Assembly (NCBI GenBank): GCA_002354135.1
Contig: DEKZ01000177.1
Location: 1 to 11,616 of the forward strand
Reading direction: 5' to 3'
From: Massilia sp. UBA2709
GTDB lineage: Bacteria > Pseudomonadota > Gammaproteobacteria > Burkholderiales > Burkholderiaceae_D
Length of the DNA stretch: 11,616 nucleotides
The notes beneath the pieces were generated by a model. That model saw only the letters and a program-made list of their open reading frames with translations, did not search any database and was not told where the DNA came from. A program made the translations under genes and the position numbers. Shown piece after piece: positions 1-7,791 of this stretch (the first letter of the stretch is position 1; each line of letters opens with the position of its first letter).

Positions 1-6
1 CGAGCC

Positions 7-76
7 GCCCACCCTACGGCGTCACGGTCACGTCAGGCGATGCCGCATCCGCAGGGTGGGCGCTGCCGTGCCCACC
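7..76. repeat. REP-like palindromic repeat downstream of the hydrolase gene
   Basis: GCCCACCCT at 7-15 is a perfect inverted copy of AGGGTGGGC at 53-61. The second unit also pairs with GCCCACC at 70-76 around an 8-base loop. Read on the minus strand, 7-17 gives GTAGGGTGGGC, sharing its core with the better-preserved repeat pair at 9176-9264. The element begins 4 bp after the hydrolase stop codon. It therefore probably sits in the 3' untranslated region, where it could act as an RNA hairpin that ends or stabilises the transcript. There is no T-tract. Its assignment to the same family as the 9176 element rests on the shared GTAGGGTGGG core. Confidence 0.55.
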
Positions 77-80
77 ATGC

Positions 81-2029
81 CTACTTCGGCATCACCAGCA
101 CCTGCACGCCCGAGGCCGCGTCCGGCGCGCGGTAGACGCGCTGGGTCGCCTTCACGAAGTCTTCCGGTTTCGCGGCCGGAATGCGCGTGAAGGTCTGCGG
201 GTTTAGGTCGACCAGCGGGAACCAGGAACTCTGCACCTGCACCATGATGCGGTGGCCGCGCCGGAAGGTGTGGTTCACCTGGCCGAGCTCGAAACTGAGC
301 GCTTCCATCTTCCCCGGCACGAAAGGCTCGGGCTTCTCGAACGAGTGGCGGAACTTGCCGCGCAGGGGATTGCCGCGCACCAGCTGCTGGTAGCCGCCCA
401 GGGCCAGCGCCGGGGCGGCGACATCGCTTCCCTTGTGTTCGGCCTCGGGCTGCGGATAGTCGGCCGGGTACACGTCGATCAGCTTGACCACCCAGTCGGC
501 ATCGGTCCCGGTGGTCGACACGAACAGTTTCGGCACGACCGGGCCGGCGATCGTCACGTCCTCTTCCAGCACCTCGCTCTGGTAGACCAGCACGTCCGGA
601 CGCGTGGCGGCGAAGCGCTGGTCCGACACCATGTATTCGCGCGGCACGCTTGTCGCCGGGTAGCCGATGAAGGGAACCGGCTTGCGCGGATCGGCCACGT
701 ATTCGTCATAGCCGGCGCCCGTCGCCGCAGGCTGCTTCCAGTCCAGCTTCCCGTTCGGGCCGAAGTACAAGGTGCGCGGCTTGGCCTGCGCCGGCGGCCA
801 GGCCGCGTACTGGCGCCACACGTTCGAACCGGTCTCGAAGGCCATCACCTCGGGCAGGGCGCGCGCCGGCTTCACGCCCTTCAGGTGCTGCTCGAAGAAG
901 GGGAACTGGATCTCCTTGCGGAAGTAGTCGGAGGTCTTGCTGTCGAAGCGCACATGGCCCAGGCGCGCACCCTCGCCGCGCGCCCAGCCGCCGTGCACCC
1001 AGGGCCCGATCACCAGGCGGTTCTCGATACCCGGGTTCTGCTTCTCGATGGCGCGGTAGGTGAGGAAGGGACCTTCCAGGTCTTCGGCGTCGAACCAGCC
1101 GCCGACCGTCAGCACCGCCGCCTTCACGTTCTTCAGGTGCGGCGCGATGGCGCGCGTTTTCCAGAACGCGTCATAGGTGTCGTGCTCGATGTTCGGCATG
1201 AAGTAACCGCGCTGCGCCGGGCTCATGGTGGCGGCGATATTCGACAGCGTCAGGTGCTTCAGGAAGAAGTCGTAGCCGTCGGTGGTGCCATAGTCGAATT
1301 CGGCCTCTCCCTTGGGGGCGGAGCCGGGTTGGGCGCTTCGGTGAAGGCGGCGTAGAAGTCGAAGTTTGCAGCCAGCATGAAGGCGCCGCCGTGGTAGGAG
1401 TCGTCACCCATGTACAGATCGGTGACCGGCGCCTGGGGCGAGGCGGCCTTGATCGCCGGATGCGAATCGATGATGCTGGCCGCGGTGTAGAAGCCCGGGT
1501 AGCTGATGCCGTAGATGCCGACCTTGCCGTTGTTGTTCGGGACGTTCTTGAGCAGCCAGGCGACGGTGTCGTGCATGTCCTCGCTTTCCACGCCCTCGCC
1601 GGGGGCGCGCTTCGGATTCGCATGCGGCGTCATCTCCTGCCACTTCCCTTCCGACATGTAGCGCCCGCGCACGTCCTGCTTCACGAAGATGTAGCCGGCA
1701 TCCTCGAACTCGCGCGACGGGCCGATCGATTCCGGATACCAGTCGACGCCATAGCGTGTCGCGTCCTGGGCATGCACGCCCGCACTGTAGGGCGTGCGCT
1801 GCATCAGGAAGGGGTAGCTGCGCGAAGCATCCTTCGGCACGTAGACCACCGTGAACAGCTTGAGCCCGTCGCGCATCGGGATGCGGTATTCGTACTTGGT
1901 GTAGCTGGCACGCAGGCTGCGCTTGGCCACCGGCGCGTCCGCCTCGTCCGCGTGCGCGACAAGGGGTGCGCCGGCGCCAAAGGCCAGCATCAGGCTGAGG
2001 GAAAGGATGGAAAGCGGACGGCGGATCAT
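81..2029 (-). pseudogene. CocE/NonD family (peptidase S15-like) secreted serine hydrolase, frameshifted
   Basis: This is an alpha/beta hydrolase of the CocE/NonD/alpha-amino-acid ester hydrolase group, which cleaves esters or amides; the substrate cannot be predicted. The start at 2029 opens a Sec signal peptide (MIRRPLSILSLSLMLAF, likely cleaved after AHA at residues 25-27), so the product is exported. Visible motifs: RTPY (Tyr81, oxyanion-type Tyr); GISYPG with nucleophile Ser176; and in the other frame GGWFD (predicted Asp314) and GPWVH (predicted His346). The C-terminal part (to VLVMPK) looks like the jelly-roll domain of the family. The reading frame breaks near the C5 run at 1314-1318: upstream residues read through PNPAPPPRE to a stop at about 1259, while the homologous sequence continues in the next frame as KGEAEFDYG. 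Adding one C restores about 649 residues, a normal family length. The cause is either a real frameshift mutation or a homopolymer error. AAGG precedes the ATG. The gene lies 58 bp after the TAXI gene and could be its operon partner. Confidence 0.85.
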
Positions 2030-2087
2030 GATGACCTTTTGCGAGGAATCGAAGCCCGCCAGTGTAATCCGATTCAGCGTGGTCTTG

Positions 2088-3497
2088 CTACTTCGCCAAG
2101 CCGCCCTGCTCGATCGCCTGGCCATCGCCGTCGAGCGTCGTGCGCACCCGCTCGCGCACGAAGTCGATGTGGCTGCGCAGGCGGTACAACTCGTCCGCAT
2201 AGGCCAGCGGAATGGAGATGTGGTTCACGCGCGTCTCGATGTCGTCGAGGCGGCGCACCAGGTCTTCGCGTACGAAGTGTCGCTGATCCTCAGGTACGTT
2301 TTCCAGCGCCTGCTCGACCGCGCGCAATTCTCCATACCAGCGGTAGACGCGCGAGCGCACCCGCCACACGTACAGCGGCGGCACGATCTTCGAGAGCGGT
2401 ATCACCAGCGCGGCCAGCGCCACCACCACGACCCAAAGGCGGTCGAACAGGTTCGCCAGCCAGAAGCTCATGTAGCGCTGCAGCAGGGGCGGGCCGTCGC
2501 GGTAGTACTTCGCCGCCTCCTCCGCCACCGGAATCTCGGTGTACTTCGGCGAGGGGAACTGGCCCTGCTGCTGGAACCATCCCGCCCCGCCGTGGATCTC
2601 GCCGGCCGCCTTCACGAACAGGTCGACCAGGGCCGGGTGCAGGTCCTCCCGCGCCACCAGCGTCGCCGTGGGCGCAATCAGGTGGTAGTCCTGGGCCGGG
2701 ATGTCGCGCCCGAGGTCGACGATCCCGCGCGGCAGGACCACGTGGGTCAGGAAAGGCAGGCGCCGCGTATAGGCCTCGGCCTGGGTGAAGTTGAACAGGC
2801 GGATGCCGGGCGTCTGCAGCAGCATCTGGATCAGCGGCGCTTCCGGCGCCGAGCTGAACACCAGGCCATCGATGCGCCCGGCCAGCAGTTCGACCGTGGC
2901 CGGCGTGTTCTCGAGCGCGCTGATGTTGAGCTCGGACGGCTCGACGCCGTTCACGGCCAGCACCTGGCGGAACAGGTTGGGCACGCCGGTGCCTTCCGGC
3001 CCCAGGTTGATGCGCAGGCCGCGCAGGGCCGTGAGTTTGTTCGCTTTGACGTTCTCGCGCAGGAACAGCCAGACCGGCTCGGTGAACAGGCTGCCGAGCG
3101 AGGCCAGGCCCAGTTGCGCAGCCTCTTCCTCGCTGGTGGAGCCGCTCTGGACAAACGCGATGTCGGCTTCGCCGCGCTGCAGGCGTTCCAGGTTCTCCTT
3201 CGAGCCGAGCGTGCGCTGGACCGTGACCGTGATGTCGTCGCGTTTCAGTTCCTTCGCATACTGCTTGCCGAAGGTTTCATAGGCGCTGTTTTCCTGGCCG
3301 GTCGCCAGGCGCACCTGGCGCGGCGGCGCCGGGTCGACCACCAGGTACGCGATGAAGCAGGCCACGGCCACCAGCACGATGGTCGGGCCCGATGCAACCA
3401 GCAGGTCGCGCAGGGAAATCAGGGAAAAGCCGCGGATGGTGGAAACCGCGCGCCGGCTGGCCCGGCGCGCGCGTTCTCCCGGGCTCAACGCACGCAC
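2088..3497 (-). CDS. TAXI family (TRAP-type) solute-binding-like membrane protein
   Basis: A 469-residue protein of the TAXI (TRAP-associated extracytoplasmic immunogenic) solute-binding family, but anchored in the membrane at both ends. A basic N-terminus (about 1-30) precedes TM1 (about 35-54). The periplasmic type II binding-protein-like domain follows (about 60-340), starting VRLATGQENSAYETFG and including LQRGEADIAFVQSG and LGPEGTGVPNLF. TM2 is at about 352-374, and then a charged helical tail (about 376-469, RSRVYRWYGELRAVEQAL) is predicted to be cytoplasmic. Ordinary TAXI proteins are soluble and work with DctM-type permeases; none is encoded here, so a sensor or envelope role is possible (inference). 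The start taken is GTG at 3497, which overlaps the end of the upstream PBP gene by 13 bp. A TTG at 3488 or a later start is possible, because no strong ribosome binding site decides it. The stop is TAG at 2088-2090. Confidence 0.85.
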   Translation of the reverse strand: MRALSPGERARRASRRAVSTIRGFSLISLRDLLVASGPTIVLVAVACFIAYLVVDPAPPRQVRLATGQENSAYETFGKQYAKELKRDDITVTVQRTLGSKENLERLQRGEADIAFVQSGSTSEEEAAQLGLASLGSLFTEPVWLFLRENVKANKLTALRGLRINLGPEGTGVPNLFRQVLAVNGVEPSELNISALENTPATVELLAGRIDGLVFSSAPEAPLIQMLLQTPGIRLFNFTQAEAYTRRLPFLTHVVLPRGIVDLGRDIPAQDYHLIAPTATLVAREDLHPALVDLFVKAAGEIHGGAGWFQQQGQFPSPKYTEIPVAEEAAKYYRDGPPLLQRYMSFWLANLFDRLWVVVVALAALVIPLSKIVPPLYVWRVRSRVYRWYGELRAVEQALENVPEDQRHFVREDLVRRLDDIETRVNHISIPLAYADELYRLRSHIDFVRERVRTTLDGDGQAIEQGGLAK

Positions 3498-6400
3498 TGC
3501 CGCTGCGCGGCCACGCTGCCCGGAGGCGGTTCGATCATCGGCATCAGGCTCGGCGCCAGCGTCACCAGCAACTGCACCGGCAGCGCGCTGGTAAAGTCGT
3601 AGTTCTCGGACTGCGGACCGTGCACGTAGGCGGTCATGGAACCGAAGAAGCGTTCGCCGATGTTGAAGACGAACGTGGCCGAGCGGTTCACGTAGCGGGA
3701 CTCGATCAGGCGTCCGCCACGGGCATAGACGTCGAAGCGCTGGTCGCCGGTGCCGGTCTTGCCGCCGAGGGCGATCACGTTGCCGTCATGCGTGGCGAAA
3801 GCGGTCTTGACGCGCTTCGCGGTGCCATCCGACACCACGCCGCGGATCGCGTCGGCCACGGCGCGCGCCACTTCCGGCGCCAGCACCACTTCCTGCTCGA
3901 CCTTCGGCGCGCGCTTCACCAGGGTTTCGTAGGGCGTGCCCTTGGCAAAGTGCAGCGAGTCGATGCGCTCGACGGGTTTGCGGACGCCGCCATTGATGAT
4001 GATGCCCATCAGCTCGGCCAGGGCGGCCGGACGATCGGCCGAGGCGCCCAGCGTGGTCGCGTAGGACGGCACCAGCGAGTCGAATGGGTAACCCATCTTC
4101 TTCCACTGGGCGTGGATCTTCAGGAAGGCCTCGACCTCGATCAGGCCGGCGATGCGCTTGTCCTGGGCGTTCTTGCGGCTGGTCTTGAACAGCCAGGAAT
4201 AGACCTCCTGGCGCTCCTTCACGCTGGCGCCCACCACCTCGCTCCAGCCGGCCTTCGGATGGGTGCGCAGGTAGCCCACCAGCCACAGTTCGAGCGGGTG
4301 CACCGAGGCGACGTAGCCGCGGTCGGCCAGCGACATGTTCTGCGGCGCGTACTGCTCGTACATCTTTTCGATGCGTTCCTGGTCGACCTCGTTGCTCGGC
4401 AGCGTATCGTTGATGAAGGCGCCGAACTGCTGCTGCGTCGCGTCGGGGGCGATGGTGCGGTGCGCGGCGGCCAGCTTGGAAGCCAGCGGACGCACGCCCG
4501 TGAACAGCAGGGCTTCGGCCTGGTCCGGCGTCTTGCCCTTGTACTTGTTCCAGAACTTGGCGAGGAATACCTTGCCCTCGTTGTCGGCGAAGCGCGCCAG
4601 GTACTGGGCGCGGCGCGGATCGTTGGCGTCGGCCAGCAGCGCCGCCGAGGAGCCCGGCAGCTGGAACATGTAGTAGCGCACGATGTCGCGCATCATGCGC
4701 ACGAACACCAGGTTGGTCGACTGCTGCAGGGCTTCCTGCACGGTCATGATCTTGCTGTTATCGAGCTTGCTGAAGTTGCCGAAGTAATGCAGGCCGCCGC
4801 CGGTGAAGAAGCCCTCGCCCGGATTGGCCGAATACTTGCGGGCCATCGCCGCGGCCAGCATCGGCTTCAGGCCACGGTCGCCGTCGGCCGGCAGCGCCAG
4901 GAAGTAGTCGACCGCCCACTGGCTCATGCGGTCCTTCGGGTCGATGCGCGTCTCGCGCAGCGCCTTCGGATCCATCGCTTCGTAGCGGCGGTGCAGCTGG
5001 TCGACGATGTCGAGGTAGGTCACGAGCGTGCGCAGCTTGGCCGTGGAGCCGAGGTCGAGCTTGGCCTGCTCGTTGATGTCGAGCGGCTGGTCGTAGTTAT
5101 CGGTCTGCACGCGCAGGTAGTTGACGTTCTCGCCGCGCTCCATCAGCGTGAAGCTGTAGACCACTTCGGCCGGGTCGCCGTTGCCGAGCAGGCCCTTGCC
5201 GGTCAGGCCGGCCGCCTGCGCCGCCTCGGCGCTGGTGAGCTGGCGCAGCGCGGCGGTGACGGCCTGCTGGGCTTCCGCGTCCAGGGTCGAGACCACCGAC
5301 AGGTCGAGGCGGTCGAGGTTGTACAGGCGCGGCTCGCCCAGCAGGTAGCCGAGGGGGTTGCGCACCGCGTTCGAGGCCTTGCGCGACACGAAGGCGTTCG
5401 CGGGCGGCGGCTCGACGCCGGAACCGAGTGCCGGGTGCAGCTTGACGTTCAGCGCCGCGTCGCGCAGCTGCGGCGTGATCACGCCGGCCTGGGCCAGGAC
5501 GCGCAGGTGGCTGTTGGTCAGGGTTTCCAGGTCTTCCTTGCCGGCGCCGAGGTAATAGGCCGGGCGACGCTGCGCGATCATCAGCGACAGCGCTTCCTTG
5601 TAGGCCAGCACGTCGTCGGGGTTCTGCATGTCGCCCTTCAGGGCCGTCGCGACTTTCGCGAAGTCGCGCCCGTACCAGACCCACATGCCGTCGCCAATGC
5701 CGTTCACTTCGCCGTAGCCGACCTTGGCCGACAGCGGCACCGTGTTCAGGTAATCGAGCACGATCTGGCGCCGCGCGCCGGTGGTGTCCTCGCCGTCCTG
5801 GTAGGCGCGCAGCGTGGCCGAGGCCATCTGGATCAGCTTGTCCTGCAGCGAGGCGGTGCGTCCTTCCGGCGAATGGCGGTACTTCTCGATCTGGGTGGCG
5901 AGCGTCGAGCCGCCGGCCACGCGGCCGCCGCTGCCGATGCCGACCGCGTGCAGAGTCTTGTCGAACACCGCTTTCGAGAAGCGGTCCCATTCGATGGCGG
6001 GATTGCGCTTCGGGTAGGCCGGGTCGAGCAGTTCGCGGTTCTCGATGAACAGCAGGCTTTGCACCAGCAGCTGCGGCGCGTCGTCGAAGCGCTCGAACTG
6101 GCGCTCGGGGAAGCGCGAGCCGAACAGCGGCTGGCTGCGGCAATCGAGGATCTCGAGACCGGCGCGGGTCTTCTCGCGGTAGGTGGCGAACAGGCCATGG
6201 TCGGCCAGCTCCACCATCTTCGGCGACATGCGCGCCTGGGCGTCGACGACGTAGTCGCGCGTGTGCAACTTGCCCAGGAAAGCCGGCAAATGCGAGTAAC
6301 CGAGGCGCGCGTCGTAGGGACTGTCGGCCGGGAAGCGGATGGCGTCGCTCGGCCCCTTCTCCATGCGATAGTGCACGTCCTTCATCATGCCGGCGAAGAT

Positions 6401-6733
6401 CTTCGCCTGCAGCGTGGACGTGCGGGTCTCGTAGACGGCATAGGCGGAGCCGGCGGCAACGACCACCAGCACCAGGCCGAACAGGATGCGCCGGGCGCGG
6501 CCGCTGCCTTTGGGCGGCTCGCCTTCGCTTTCCGGTTCGCTCGGATCCGCGGGGAGCTCTTCCTTGCCGGTGTCGGTGACGAGCGAGAGATGCGGATAGC
6601 TTTCGTACAGCGGCGCATCCTGCCCGGCTGCCGCCAGGGCCGGCGCGGCGCTGCCGCCGTCCGTGCGCCCGCGCAGGATGCGCACGGCGCGAAATACGTT
6701 ACGTGGCCGTCTGAAACGGCGTGTACTTTCCAT
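3485..6733 (-). CDS. Large class A penicillin-binding-protein-like protein (GT51-like plus transpeptidase)
   Basis: A 1082-residue inner-membrane protein: cytoplasmic N-terminus (1-80), one TM (about 82-101, RRILFGLVLVVVAAGSAYAV), then a periplasmic region with GT51-like and transpeptidase domains. The transpeptidase motifs are complete: STAK (Ser563, Lys566), STN (672-674) and KTGTG (992-996), so D,D-transpeptidase activity on peptidoglycan is expected. The GT51 part is divergent. Motif 1 reads FIENREL (Glu231 kept, Asn for the usual Asp), motif 2 GGSTLATQ (274-281), and the motif 3 region DKLIQ (298-302) has Gln where RKxxE normally has the second Glu; VLDYLN (325-330) resembles the later LYLN motif. 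There are about 320 residues between STN and KTG, against roughly 125 in E. coli PBP1b, which points to a large insert. The ATG at 6733 is the first possible start, because an in-frame TGA lies 9 nt upstream; no strong Shine-Dalgarno is seen. The gene is followed at once by the TAXI gene. Confidence 0.88.
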   Translation of the reverse strand: MESTRRFRRPRNVFRAVRILRGRTDGGSAAPALAAAGQDAPLYESYPHLSLVTDTGKEELPADPSEPESEGEPPKGSGRARRILFGLVLVVVAAGSAYAVYETRTSTLQAKIFAGMMKDVHYRMEKGPSDAIRFPADSPYDARLGYSHLPAFLGKLHTRDYVVDAQARMSPKMVELADHGLFATYREKTRAGLEILDCRSQPLFGSRFPERQFERFDDAPQLLVQSLLFIENRELLDPAYPKRNPAIEWDRFSKAVFDKTLHAVGIGSGGRVAGGSTLATQIEKYRHSPEGRTASLQDKLIQMASATLRAYQDGEDTTGARRQIVLDYLNTVPLSAKVGYGEVNGIGDGMWVWYGRDFAKVATALKGDMQNPDDVLAYKEALSLMIAQRRPAYYLGAGKEDLETLTNSHLRVLAQAGVITPQLRDAALNVKLHPALGSGVEPPPANAFVSRKASNAVRNPLGYLLGEPRLYNLDRLDLSVVSTLDAEAQQAVTAALRQLTSAEAAQAAGLTGKGLLGNGDPAEVVYSFTLMERGENVNYLRVQTDNYDQPLDINEQAKLDLGSTAKLRTLVTYLDIVDQLHRRYEAMDPKALRETRIDPKDRMSQWAVDYFLALPADGDRGLKPMLAAAMARKYSANPGEGFFTGGGLHYFGNFSKLDNSKIMTVQEALQQSTNLVFVRMMRDIVRYYMFQLPGSSAALLADANDPRRAQYLARFADNEGKVFLAKFWNKYKGKTPDQAEALLFTGVRPLASKLAAAHRTIAPDATQQQFGAFINDTLPSNEVDQERIEKMYEQYAPQNMSLADRGYVASVHPLELWLVGYLRTHPKAGWSEVVGASVKERQEVYSWLFKTSRKNAQDKRIAGLIEVEAFLKIHAQWKKMGYPFDSLVPSYATTLGASADRPAALAELMGIIINGGVRKPVERIDSLHFAKGTPYETLVKRAPKVEQEVVLAPEVARAVADAIRGVVSDGTAKRVKTAFATHDGNVIALGGKTGTGDQRFDVYARGGRLIESRYVNRSATFVFNIGERFFGSMTAYVHGPQSENYDFTSALPVQLLVTLAPSLMPMIEPPPGSVAAQRQCVR

Positions 6734-6992
6734 GATGGCTCAACCGGTTTGAATCATTGTGCCTGCAATCCCTGCCAACCTGCTCGCCATCGGTGCTGCC
6801 GGTCTGTTCGAGTGATCGAGGTCGTCGTTAGTTCACGTTTTGGCGCCTGATCTGACCTGATATCTCAGCGCGCCACAGCCATCATTCCACCACATCAACA
6901 CGTGTTCCACGTAGCCCTGTTCAACAAATTTGACCTGCCCTGTTTATTTTCGCAAAAAAACAACGGCAGAGTTAGCAAGACGGCATTGATGC
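6734..6992. other. 259-bp intergenic region upstream of the PBP gene
   Basis: This is the most AT-rich stretch in the window, especially 6921-6960, and no gene is seen in it. It probably carries the promoter of the PBP-TAXI transcript. It holds a 10-bp perfect palindrome AACACGTGTT (6897-6906), a direct repeat GCCCTGTT at 6914-6921 and 6937-6944 (start to start 23 bp, about two helical turns), and a run of seven T on the minus strand (6954-6960) downstream of the MoCF gene stop. A weak GGCAT/ATGCC hairpin lies near that stop, so a terminator is possible but poor. No convincing -35/-10 pair was found; the best was TTGCGA with CAAATT at 17-bp spacing on the minus strand. Confidence 0.4.
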
Positions 6993-7778
6993 CTACAAGC
7001 ATTGGTATTCCGCACCCACACGGTCGAGTTCCGCGCGCATCGCGGCGAAGGCCGGCGCCACCTCTTCAGGCTCGCCCTTGACCCCGAGTTCGATATGGCG
7101 GCGGCTGCCGTCCTCGCCCACGCTTGGCAGGCTGAACACGCGCACGCCGGCGTAGCGCGCCTCGATCGCCTCCATCAGCGGCGTGAGCACGGCCTCGGCC
7201 TGGCCATACACCAGCATCGCCTGCTCCGCATGCGCCCGTTTATGAAAGAGGTCGGCGTAATACGTGTCGAGCACCCAGGCGATCATCGGCCAGGCCATCA
7301 CCGGGAAGCCCGGCACGAAATGGTGGCGCGCCACCGTGAAGCCGGGGATGCCGTTGTAGGGGTTCGGGATCAGGGTGGCGCCCACCGGGAACTCGGCCAT
7401 TTTGAGGCGTTGCAGGTTCTCGGGTGCGGACAAGTCGGCTTCCCTGCCTGCCTCGCGCGCGGTTTGCACGATGCGCTCCTCGACCAGGCGCCGCCCTTCC
7501 GGGTGCAGTGCGAGCGGCAGGTCCAGCGCCGCCGCTGCCGCCTGGCGCGTGTGGTCGTCGGGCGTGGCGCCGATGCCGCCGCACGAAAATACGATGTCCT
7601 CACTGGCAAAGCTGCGGCGCAGGGTCGCCGCGATGCGTTCGCGCTCGTCGCCGACGAACTCGGCCCAACCGAGCTGCAGGCCGCGCTCGGCCAGCAGCGC
7701 CACCACTTTCGAAAAATGCTTGTCCTGGCGCTTGCCGGACAGGATTTCGTCGCCGACGACGATCAGGCCGAATGCCAT
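6993..7778 (-). CDS. MoCF_BD / CinA N-terminal domain protein (competence/damage-inducible protein A type)
   Basis: A 261-residue soluble protein with the molybdopterin-binding-like fold shared by MoaB, MogA and the N-terminal half of CinA. Diagnostic motifs are GDEIL (9-13) and GGIGATPDDHT (67-77), the family's GGxGxTxDD loop, followed by PNPYNGIPGF (138-147) and PGFPVMAWPM (156-165), matching the family's PNPxGxAPG and PGxPxE-like stretches. The C-terminal deamidase domain of full CinA (about 400 residues) is absent. Such stand-alone proteins are usually labelled competence/damage-inducible protein A. Their reaction is not established; pyridine-nucleotide or cofactor repair is known for other CinA-family members, so that is only a lead. 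The ATG at 7778 has a strong AAGGAG (7785-7790) ribosome binding site. The gene starts 13 bp after the EI24 gene stop, so the two are very likely cotranscribed. Confidence 0.9.
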   Translation of the reverse strand: MAFGLIVVGDEILSGKRQDKHFSKVVALLAERGLQLGWAEFVGDERERIAATLRRSFASEDIVFSCGGIGATPDDHTRQAAAAALDLPLALHPEGRRLVEERIVQTAREAGREADLSAPENLQRLKMAEFPVGATLIPNPYNGIPGFTVARHHFVPGFPVMAWPMIAWVLDTYYADLFHKRAHAEQAMLVYGQAEAVLTPLMEAIEARYAGVRVFSLPSVGEDGSRRHIELGVKGEPEEVAPAFAAMRAELDRVGAEYQCL

Positions 7779-7784
7779 GCGCTT

Positions 7785-7790
7785 CTCCTT
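7785..7790 (-). promoter_or_regulatory. Strong Shine-Dalgarno of the MoCF-domain gene
   Basis: AAGGAG on the minus strand, 6 nt before the ATG at 7778. It lies inside the 13-bp gap after the EI24 gene stop and fixes the start of the downstream gene. Confidence 0.8.
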
Positions 7791-7791
7791 G

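Noticed and set aside
1300..1330. Programmed ribosomal frameshifting in the hydrolase gene
   Set aside because: The site reads G CCC CCA, which is not a good slippery heptamer, and no strong downstream structure was evident. A one-base indel in a homopolymer is simpler.
2030..2200. Upstream extension of the hydrolase to 2200
   Set aside because: It would overlap the TAXI coding region and place 57 residues before a clear signal peptide; the ATG at 2029 starts directly at that peptide.
252..3602. Long plus-strand open frames opposite the hydrolase and TAXI genes
   Set aside because: They are shadow frames caused by high GC. They have no ribosome binding site or recognisable protein motifs, while the minus strand encodes clear families.
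3392..6850. 1152-codon open frame on the plus strand opposite the PBP gene
   Set aside because: It is antisense to a gene with clear PBP motifs. Its translation is rich in His, Arg, Gly and Gln with no domain, which is the mirror image of GC-biased codons.
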